Shown in pieces: positions 23,901 through 35,900 of a stretch of 37,874 nucleotides of DNA. The notes below the pieces were generated by a model that saw only the letters and a list, made by a program, of their open reading frames with translations, was not told the DNA's origin and ran no database searches. Source of the stretch: Treponema sp. Its GTDB lineage: Bacteria > Spirochaetota > Spirochaetia > Treponematales > Treponemataceae. The DNA lies in assembly GCA_017619795.1 (NCBI GenBank), contig JAFZRP010000103.1, positions 1 to 37,874 on the forward strand, read 5' to 3'. Position 1 is the stretch's first letter. Each line of letters opens with the position of its first letter. Made by a program: the position numbers and the translations under genes.

Positions 23901-26900
23901 ACAGGAACTTATTTCTTCAAAACAGCAGCCCTTACAGTTTCTGGAAAAGCAATAGATACACATGTGCTCGCTGAAAATGCAGTTGTAATAAAGAAAGGCG
24001 ATGTAACAGTTGCAGCAATAAACAGAGCAGCTGTAGGAACAGACGGTTCCTGGGAAGTTACTTTAGACGAAGAGGTTATTCCAAACGATGGTACTTCTAC
24101 AGCTCTTTCAATTGAAGTTAAAGATATTGTAGGAAAATCAAGCGGTGTAAATACATATAATGTATGTAAAGATATGGTTTCACCGGTAGCAACAGTTTCT
24201 CCTGCTGCAGATACAGCGCTTACTTATCAGAAGAGTGTAAACTACGAGTTTACAGGTACTGCATCAGACACAAATCTTGATGAAGTAACAGCAGAATTGT
24301 ATAAAAACGGCACAAAAGCTGAAGAAACAACACTTACTCTGGATAGAGCTACAAATACCTGGAAGTGGAAGGTATATGACCTTGAAGAAGCTACTTACAA
24401 TATCAAAGTAACTGCAAAGGACAAGGCAGATAATAGAACAGAATGTCAGTCAGGTTCTATAAAAGTAGATACAATTGCTCCAGTAACAACAGTAAACGGA
24501 ACTGCTTTGTACGAATCAAACGGAACAACCGCTGTAACAGAAATATCAGACGGCGAAAACGTAGAAGCAGGAACCTATTATGCACAGAGCAGTTATACTC
24601 TGAGTGGTACAGTTACAGACGCTAACTTTGAATGTTCTGCAGCAAGCTTTGTTTTTAAGGAAAACGGAACAGAAAAACCGGTAACCTTTACAGGCACTGG
24701 TACTTCGTCAGAGCCATATAACTGGACTTATACACCGGCAAGCTTTGCAGATGGAACTTATGCCTACACGATCACCGTTACAGACAAGGCTCAGAACAAA
24801 ACAGTTTACAGCTTCACAATAGTTTACGATACAACAGCTCCTGTAGTTGCAATTGCATCTCCAGAAAGCACAGCTTATTCTTCTGCACCAGAGGCTAACG
24901 GTACAGTTAGAGATGCCGGAATTGGTATTGCCGAAGTAAAATGGTCTATAGATAACAGTACCTGGTCTGCTACCGACTGGACAAGCGGAACAAACTGGAG
25001 TGTTGACCTTGGAGCAATGGAGCACGAAGGCTCTGTAACTCTTTATGTAAAAGCAAAAGATAAGTTTGGAAAAGAAGCTAGTCAGAATGTAAGCTTCAGC
25101 TATGATTTGAATAATCCTGTAGTAGCGGAAACAGATTCTGTTGCAGGCTATCAGAAGGCAGGCTACACCTTTACTCTTACCGGTACAGCATATGATACAA
25201 ATGCTCTCAGTTATATAGAAATAGTTGATCGAATTGGAAATACAGTTCAGGGAACTTATAGAGTTGATAATGATGATAGTACAACTGATACCATTACAAT
25301 AACAAATGGTTCAATTGCCACAGCAAAATCTGCTGAGTCAGCTCTTACCTGGAGCAAGACCTTTGCTTATAATGATTCAACACCTCTTGAAGAAGGCCAG
25401 CATACCTTCACAATTACTGCAAAAGATACAGCAGGTAAAACTTCTAATACAGCAACAAAAACTGTTTTTGTAGATACAGTAGCTCCACAAATTCAAATTA
25501 CAGCTGCCTCAATTCCAAATGTAAACGATACCGCTAATCCATCCTTCAGATTCAGAGGAACTGCACAGGATAATGAAAATGGCAGTGCCGATTCTGGAAT
25601 TGAAGTAGTACAGTTAAAGATAAAATCTTATAACACTGCTGATGGAACTGTCCCTGCTGCAAATGCTTCCTCTGTAAATGAAACAGACTGGATTGAAGCT
25701 AGTGGTACAACCGGCTGGCTTTATACTGCAGTATTCAGCGAGCTTAGTAATGTATTTAATACTTCTGGTTATAAAAAGCTTTTTGTTCAGGCAATAGACG
25801 AAGCCGGAAATGAAAGTGATATATATGAATCTGATTACTTCCTGTATGATACTTCTGAACCAACTGTTACCTTGAACAATTACAAGCTCAATGGCGAAAC
25901 AAATACAAGAACTCTTTCAAATGTAGCCAGTGCGTTTATAAGCAATAACTTTACCCTCAATGCAACCGTAACTGATGATTATAGAATTGCAACTATAGTT
26001 GTAAAGCAGGGCGATACAGAAATTGAAAGAATAACAAATAAAAATGGAACAAACGAAACCATTTCAATCGCAAATCTTCCAAGAAATGAAGAAAACACAG
26101 GTGCACTTTCGCTGACAACCTCCGGTGAATATACCTTTACAATTACTGCTATTGATGCTGCTGGTAAGACAGTTACAAGTTCATCCTTTACTACAACTGT
26201 AGATAAAGAAGAACCGGTAATTAGTATTACAACACCAAATGCAGACCTTGGAAAGAGTGCAGCCTTGTCTCAGGTTTCTTATACATTCCGTGGAGATGCA
26301 AGTGATAATGCTGGTGGTTCTGGAATCGCTAAATACAGATACATGTTCAATCATTCAGCAACAGAACCTGAGTATACAGATTCAAACTGGAGTGCAGAAC
26401 AGGAGCTTACAGCCAGCTGGACGTTGGCACAGACTTTAGTTGAAGGCAACGATGCTGTTGCCAATGGACTTTACGAAGGTGAATGGTACTTATGGATGTA
26501 CGCAATTGATGCGGCCGGTAATAAATCAGACATAATCAGCAGACACTTCTGGGTAGACAAGAACAATCCTTCACTTACTTCTACAGTTTCAGAAAACTTT
26601 GCTGCAAGCAATACTGTAATTGCAGTTAGTGGAATATACTATTTTGACGAAGCAATTTCTGGAACAGCAAGTGCAACAGATTCTTCAAATACAACACCAG
26701 CTATTTCATTCTGGATTGGAGAAACTGAATTAGACGAAGAAGACGTAGCTTGGGGTACCGGCACAGATTCTAATAAGTGGACAATTTCTAAAGACACATT
26801 TGACGCACTTGTAACTGCAAATACTCTTGCAAACAATACGCTTTATCGTCTTACAATCCGTGCAAAAGATGTTGTTGATAAAGTAACAGATAAGGAATAC

Positions 26901-29900
26901 TCAATTTACAGAGATACTGCGGTTCCTACAGTAACAATTGAATCTCCTGCGGACGGCTCTAATCATCAGTCACAGGAAATAACTGTACGCGGTACAACTG
27001 GCGATGCAGGCTCTGGAGTTGTTAAGATTGAAGCTTATTCAGCTACAACTGGTGTAGCAGAGGATGAGACTAAATATGTAGATATTACGGAAGTTCCTCA
27101 GGGTGCAGACGCTGCACCAGGTGTCTTCACGGCAGGTGCGCAGTCATGGACTTTGACACAAACACTTTCTACAGAAGGGTCTGTTACTTTGTTTGTAAGG
27201 GCAACTGATAGACTTGGACGAACAAATAAAGCAAATGTATCTTTCTATTATGATGCAGCAATTCCTGAGCTTAGAGAAACAGATGATGTTGAAGGACCTG
27301 GTGATGCAGACAGCTTTACTCTTAAAGGTAAGGCATGGGATAGTAACGGTATTTCCAGAATAGATATTTATGATTCTGTCTCAGGAAAGACATTCAGTAA
27401 TCTTAGTGGTGACGGTAGAACAGTTGGAGATATAACTATTGCTACACCGCAGAAGACTGAACCTGCTTCAGATACATGGGAAGCAATCTTTGTTGTTAAT
27501 GACAATAATGCAGATAATTATTTTGGCGAAGGAAGTCATTCTCTTACAATTAAGGTTTATGATGTTGCAGGTAGAGCTTCAGATCCTGTATACAAAACAA
27601 TCTTTGTAGACCGGGAAGATCCTGTTGTTACAATTACAACACCAGATTTAACGATAGGTGCGGCTAAAGCTTCTACAAATCAGACATCATATGTATTCCG
27701 TGGTACAGTTAAAGAAGATAATATTTCTATAATAAATGTTTCTCTTTATGAATATAACGCAAATGGTACAGACAGACTTATACGAACAGAATCTGTAGCT
27801 CCTATTCAGCAGCGTGATGCGGAGGACGAGCTTATTTCTGGTATGTATGACTGGTCTTATTCAGGTTATGGTTTTGAAAGCAATAAAGAATATTATATTA
27901 CAGTTGATGCTGTAGACAGAGGCTCAAGACATGGTTCGGCAACAAGTACAGGAAATAAGGTTCTTATTGATAATAATCCTCCTGAAATTGCATTCAATAC
28001 ATTGACTGGTATTTATACAATAACCGAAGATGTTGAACATTCTACTGTAAGCCTTGATGTGGCAACTTCTCTTGAATCGGGTAAAACTTACTATAGTTCT
28101 GCCACAACGGGTTATTCTATTACCGGTACAATTACAGATACCTCAATTGACAGTGTTAATTCAACCTTAAAGATTGATAATGGTACAGCAACAGCTTTAA
28201 GTAGTCTCACTTCTTATAACGGCAATACAAGCAATGGTACATGGACTGTTTCTGGCATAACAGAATCTCATATTTATTCCTTTACTCTTAAAGATAAAGC
28301 TGGTAACACAGCAACAAGTACAATAACTGTAAAATATGATACAACTGCTCCTGAAGTTACGATTGTTAATCCTGCAGAACATGATGCAAATGGTAAAACT
28401 CTTATTTTGGGTTCAGATTCCGATTCTTATTCATTCAAGGTTAATGCTGCTGATGGTAATGCCGGAGTTGGTTTGCAGACAGTAAAATATCAGTTTACTC
28501 AAAGTAATACAGCAATAGCTGATAGTGCTTCCGGCTGGCAGGATGGAAATGTTGCAGCAATTGAAGGTGCTAAGTTTATTGCAATGAATCTTGTTGCTGG
28601 AACTACAGGTTCTTCTGCAAGTCAGCTTTGTGAAGGTACCTGGTATCTGCATGTAATAGCTACTGATAAGGCAGGTAATGCTTCTGATGATGTTATTCGT
28701 GAGTTTGTTGTAGATAAGGCTAATCCTGTAACGACAGTTAAAGCAAATGGAAATAATGATGAACTTAATCCAAATGATGTTTATTATTTCAACGCCGGTA
28801 ATCTTACACTTGCCGGAACAATTACTGAAACACATGGTCTTTCTGAAAATGACGCAGTAAAAATTTCTAAAACTGTTGGTAATACATCATCACCATTGGC
28901 TACAATAAAAGCTGATGGTACAGAAGGTAGTGTTAATACTTCAACTGGTGCATGGTCTGTTTCAATTCCAACCTCTGAAGATGGCGCAAGTGGTATTAAG
29001 GATAATGAGATGACCTTAATCACTATCACTGTAAAAGACAAAGCAGGTAAATCAACATCATACAAATATAATGTTTATAATGATACAGTTGCTCCAACTA
29101 TAAATATTACTTCGATTACAAATGGAGAGTACTTCACTGACAATCATCGTGAAAATGTTGGAGGAACTATTAGTGATGCAGGTTCTGGTGTTGATTCCTT
29201 TAGTTACTTACTCAAATACGGTTCAGAGAGTGCTGAAGAAAATATTGCAACTGGAACAAACATAAGTCTTTCTGGTGTTAGAGCAAATATTGCAGATTTA
29301 CAATTCGGTGATACAGAAGGTACTTTGTATCTTATTGTTACCGCAACTGATAATGCAAATAATACGGCTACAAGCACAGTTCATTTCTCTTACGACTTGT
29401 TTAAGCCTGACTTTACTGAAACAGCAGTAGGTGCAAGTGGAAAGACTACAAATGCTGCGGTAATATTCTCTGGTGTCGGATATGATACTAACGAGTTCTG
29501 GAAAATTGAGTTTACAGATACATCTGTTTCTGAAAATGTAATCAGGACTATTACCTCGGCATCTCCATCGTCAGAATGGAGCCAGGAAGAAAATCCTTCA
29601 ACAATTACTAAAAACGGCAATGATTATAGTGTACAAAAAGTAAATTGGTCTCAGACCTTTGCTGTTGGAACTGGAGCAGGACAGCTTGCTGACGGTGAAC
29701 ATATATTCAAGATTGTTGCTTACGATAAGGCAGGAAAGAGTACAGAACATCAGAGAACGGTAATTGTGGATACTGTTGAACCTGAAACACCTGATATTAG
29801 TATTACAGGGCTACAGGATATTAGTGGAACAAAATACTATGCTTCAAGGACTGTTCCTATTGTTGTTACTACAAGTGATGCAAGAAGTGGTATTTCAGCA

Positions 29901-32900
29901 GTGAAGTACACAAGAGATGAGCCATCAAACGATCCAAATGCATCTCCAAGAAACTGGGTAACTTTGGCTTTCGACAGTAATAATAATGGTACTGTTACTT
30001 ACAAGGGAAATGTAAATTGTGTTGAAGACTTAAATACTATTTATGTAAAGGCAATTGATATTGCTGGAAACGAAAGTGAGGAAAGTTATATTGCAGTTAC
30101 TGTTGATACAACGGCACCTGAGTTTACACTTGGAAATGTTGGTGGTGCAACACTTTCTGGAATCAAACTTGTAAATGGTAGATCTGCTTTAACAATCGAA
30201 GGAAATGTTGCAGAAACTGGTAGTGGTGTTAAGAGTGTAAGTGCAAAGATTGGAGACAATACTATAACAGGCACTACTTCTAGTACAACAAGTCCATATT
30301 CATATTCAATTGAAATTGGTACAGATGATATGCCTGCTAACACAACACCAGTTAGCGTAATTGTTACAGTTGAAGATAAAGTTGGTAACAAGAAAGACTT
30401 TACAACATTCCAGTTACAGAAAGATGATGTTTATCCGCTTGCAACCGTTGGTACTATTATTGATGCGGATACTTCAACACAAGATATCGTTGAGGTTAAC
30501 GGTATAATCACAGTTAGTGGAACAGCAAGCGATGAGCATACTCTTACTGGAATAAAATTGCAGTATTCAAAATCTACACCGACAATAACTGAAGGAAATA
30601 CAACATGGAGTGCTTGGACTGACTGGACGGATTATACAACAACTCCAAATACAACAGGTTCGTACTATAACTGGAGCTACAGTATTGATACAACTGCGGA
30701 AAATACTCCGTTTACAGATGGAGCAAAGGTACGCTTCCGTGCAGTTGCAACAGACGAAGCAGGAAACTCCGGTAACTCTGGTACAACAGCGCAGTATAGT
30801 GCTGATGATGCATCAAACAATAAGATGGTTATTATTTCTCAGGATACTGACCGACCAATTATTAAAATAAACAATCTTGCAATGGCAACCCCTGTAGAAG
30901 CTAATTCTCCTTATTACTGGCACCGTTATAATTCAATGTATGGTACAGTACAGGATGATGATGGAACAGTAGAATATGTAAAATATAAGATTCATAAAGC
31001 TGTAGTACTTACAGAATCACCAACAGGCTGGCCAACAGGATATTATACAGAGTCAACATGTACACAAGAACAAGCAGCAACAGGAACCTTTGTTGCAGGA
31101 ACTTATTATACAAAATCTGACTTGTCTAATAATTGCTACTCTAACGGTATGTGGGAAATCCCGTCTCTTGAAGATGGTCAGGCAGACATTTACTTTGAAG
31201 TAAAAGATGCAGCTGGTAAAACATTTACTTGTAATACGGCAAGTAATACGTCAACTTCTTATGGTCCTAAGATTAAGGATAGTAGTGGAGCTGAAAAACT
31301 TGGTTATTCATCTGCAAATGAAAATGACATCATTAAGGTAAAGGTTGATAATAATTATCCTCAGTTATTAACACCTAAGTATTATTTGAGTTCTTCAGCA
31401 TCATATGATGAGAATACAAACTGGACTTCTGCATCAAATCTTGGAGAATTAACTGCAAAGGATAGTGGTGGACCTGTGAACAGGTATCTGTATGTAAGAA
31501 TTGAAGCTTCAGATAGCAATGGAATTGATATATCTAACTGTTCAATCTCATTTGATAATGTTTCTTCTACAACTACTGCAGACACTCCTGCTACGGCAGA
31601 AAGTCCAGCTGTAATCAATAAAGTTCGCCAGATAGATTTGACATCTACAGGTAATTCTGTTATTTGGATTGAAAGAATTGACCTTTATCAGTTTGAAACT
31701 GGATTGCAGGAGTTTAAACTTAGTATAAAAGATAATGCTGGAAAAGAAACTCCTGCTACAGTAAATGTCCTTGTAGATAATACGGCACCAATTTCAATTA
31801 CAAATGTAAAACCTTCTCCAAATGAAGTTGTTAGTGGAGTTGTTAGTTTCCGTGGTAATATAAGTGATAATGAAAATGGTGTTGGTATTCTTTATGAAAC
31901 AAATAACAATGGTGAAATTACAAACTACGGAGTTCAATACTATATCCCAACTTATACTCAAACACAGGCTCAGGGTGGTGCAACAGTAATACCATCAGAC
32001 AGCTGGGCTTATCCAACAACAAAAGGTTCAGTTTCTTGGGAAATTGAGTTTAATAATCTTGGCTCAACAATTGGATATTATATTTCAGGTTCATCGTACG
32101 GTGTAAATTCAAATTTTGAAAATTTTGAAAGAAAGGAAAACGGTACAGGAACTGGTATTTATGATATCCCTGTATGGTTCCGTTTGACCGATGCTCTCGG
32201 AAATGTAGGTTATGTAACAAGCAATTCAATCCGGTTTAATCCAAATGCCGATCGTCCTACTGTACAGATTACTTATCCAGAATATGAAAATGGACAAACC
32301 TCTGTAACAATGGGTGGCACAATCAATATCTCTGGTAATGCAATTGATGATGATGGTATTGAAGCTGTATATTTGCAGTTTGATTTGGGCGGAGATAATA
32401 GAAATGATTATGAGAATGGTTTGGAATCTGATGGCGATACAGTAATTGAAGGAATTACTTCTTTACCATTTAATAAATCTGAGGTTGTTTCAATTCCTCA
32501 TACAGATCAGAAGGGTATTCGTGTAAATGGTACAAAGAGCTGGTATAAGATTCTTAAGATATCCGGTATATCAACAGGAACTACTATTAAGGTTCGTGCA
32601 ATTTCTATAGAAAAAGATGAAGATAAGAATAATAATGACATTCTTATAAGTGCATGGTCAGATGTTCTTAATATTGCTGTAAATAATGATTTGCCAAACT
32701 TCTCTGAAAAGAAAATTAAGAAATATGCTTCAGAACCAACTTATTCAACTCTTTCTACAGCAGCTTCTGGAGAAATAGATTATTCTTCTGAAATGTATAT
32801 TAAAGATGAAAATGATACAAATTGGTATTTTGTTAGTAAAGTTGAGCTTGGAGAAGGAACAGATGCAACTATTAGCGAAATTGATGCAACTGTTGAGACT

Positions 32901-35900
32901 ATAACACGAACAGGTTCAAGTATTCAAACTTTAGCAACATCAACTTTACAATATACAGAGGGAGCAAGTACTAATACTCTTATTGCTGGACTGGCTGATG
33001 AAGGAAAGACTGGTTCTTTTGCAATTCCTCTTCAATTAGAAGATGAGCAAGGTACTGGTTTAAGAATAACGGTTGTTGCTTCAGATACAACAGAAGGAAA
33101 TACACCAGGAAGAGAACAGTTTATAATATTTATAGACAAAGAGGCTCCAGAATTTACAGATACTAAGACTGTTTCCGGACAAACAGAAATCAAATTATTT
33201 AAGAACAATTATGGTTCAAATGGAACTGAGCTTTCTACAGAAACTTCAGATAACTATATTCTGAACTCAAACGGCTCATTTACTTTAGCTGGAAAAGTTT
33301 CAGAAGAAGGCAGTGGATTCGAACGACTCGTATTCTATTTTGAAAGAAGAGGTTCTGGTGAAGATACAGCAAATAGAGTTTACAACCCTATGGAAGCTCA
33401 TGGAACAAATAATGATGCTAATAGAACTAATCTTACTGAACTTGGGGAAGATGATGATCCTGAATCAGGTAATGTTTTCATAAATGCTGAAAAGTTACCG
33501 GCTTTGTATCTTTCAGGTTTAGAACGAGATAATAATCTTACTGTTACTTCACCATCACTTAAGAACAATAAGAATATACGAAAAGGTGGACTCATAAAAA
33601 TTGGAGGAGTTTACCGTCTTATTGATAACATTGATGCTCGTGATACTAGTGGAACTATTACGTTTACACCTGGTTGTGAAACAACATATACAGATGCAGA
33701 ATTCATTTATGGAATGGTTGTTAATCACAGTGGTGAAAGTCTGGATTCAAATGGTGTTGTTAAGGGTGATGATGGTGATGGTATGGTAGAATCATTCCAG
33801 AAGGTTGGTAATGATTACACTTGGGATGCAAATATCAATTCTCAGAATATACCAGATGGTCCTATAGAAATTCATTGTGTTGTATTTGATGCTGCAGGCA
33901 ACTTTGCATATGGTTATACAACTACAAAAGTAAGCAACAATCCTCCTCGTATTACAAGTGTTATGCTTGGTACAGACTTGAATAATGATACTTACTATGC
34001 ACTTGATAAAGAATTCAAGACATTCTATGCCTTTACAAATAATTCTGATGAAGGAGATGCTTCAAAAGGTAAAGATATTTGGAATCTTGATGCAGAAAAC
34101 TGGACAGCTAAGAAAGACCTTGTTGTAATTCCTGAGTTTGTAGGTGGTACAGGAACTGTCTATTATAATTATTCAAAGAGTACAGGCGCAACTGCAGAGG
34201 GGCTTACAGAGCCTGTTACAGGAGTATTTAATAATACACCTGCTACAGATACATTGAAAGCTCTTGTTAGTTCTAATGCGAAAATTATAGAAAATGTTTC
34301 AAGTAGTAATACCGCAGCAACTCTATCTGCAAGTCGAACAGGCAATTCTGTGGGCGCACTTATCCTTGCTAATGGCACAGGAACTGCGGAACAAGGAAAC
34401 GTGGATGGTCTAAACACAATCAGCACAATAGCTGGTGAAAATGCAACAAATGTTTACAGATTTACTTTCTGGGATTCTACAGAAGGTTGTACTATAGGAA
34501 CTGATACACAATGGTCTATATTGAATGCAACATTTAAGCAGGATTTAATAGATGATACAGCACCAACAGGAACAATCAAACCGTTCTATTGGACTAGTCT
34601 TACAAATAACTCTGTATATACTTCAAAGACAGTTGAAAATATTAGTTCTATTGCAGATTTGGAAGGACATATAGAACTAGAAGATGATTTACCAACAGAA
34701 AACTTTAATGCTGGATCAGGAGAATATGACCTCGATCCTAAAGTTTCCGGTAAAGTTAAGATGGAAGGTACTGCGTTCGATGAAACCTTACTTAAAACTA
34801 TAGCCGTTACATTTGCAAACAAAACTGCAACAGCAACCTATACTTCTGGAAGTGGCTGGTCGTATTCAGGTAATGAGGATGGAGTATATACACTTGAAGT
34901 AAAAGATGACGATGGTCCAGTTCAGTCAGGTCACTCTGTAACCTGGAAGCTGATTGCTGATACAAGTTCTGTTGTAACAAATGCAGTTGCAGCCACTGAT
35001 GTAGGAATTACAGTAACCGTACGTGATGCAAGTTCAGTAAATGAAGGAGCCGGCAATTCAAGTACTCCTGGAACAGCTCAAACAACTGCTTCAATACTAA
35101 CTGGTTATTATAAGGTTGATATTGTTCCGTATATTGCAGGTGTAAAAACAAGTCTTTCATCAATTAAGAAGACAAACTCAAGTATTTACGATAGAACCGC
35201 TCTTGGACATTATCCTACTGCAGTAAAAGAAACAGTTTATGATAAAATATATCTTTACGGATTCAACCTTAAGGGTAGTAAGTTATATGATAAAAATAAC
35301 ACAGGGGATTCTGCTAATCTTACAGAAATAACAATTAATAGTTCTAACAAGTCTTCGTATAAATGGTATTACGATGATTTTGCATATAACACTGTTTACG
35401 AATCAGCTTCTCTTGCTAACTTTACTAGTGGTAAAGTTTATGTTCAGAACAACGATATTAAGTCTTTGAACAATGAAAACAGTAATGATGCAAAAGGCAA
35501 CTATACGCATAATGGAACTGAAATCGGTATCACAGGTAACAAAACAGTATACAAGAATTACTACAATCGTCAGCCAAACGGTGACAATAACAATTTACTT
35601 ACTGATGATGTTGAACTTGATATTTGGGAGTTCCACAGCGATGCAGTAATTCCAATCAGCGGAAACATTGAACAGCCGCAGATGAAGATTAATCCTGTGA
35701 CCGGACAACTTGGCTTTGCGTTTGCAAATGGACCTGCATATTTCAGTATGCCAGGTAAAGTCAGCGGAACAGATTATTCTTATCAGTATTGGACAGCAAC
35801 TCTAGATTTCTTTACTTCTGTAGGTCTTGCTTATGATAAGCTTGGTTATTCTTATGCCGTTGCTGCTGGTGGAGACATAAACTCTGATAATGATAAATAT

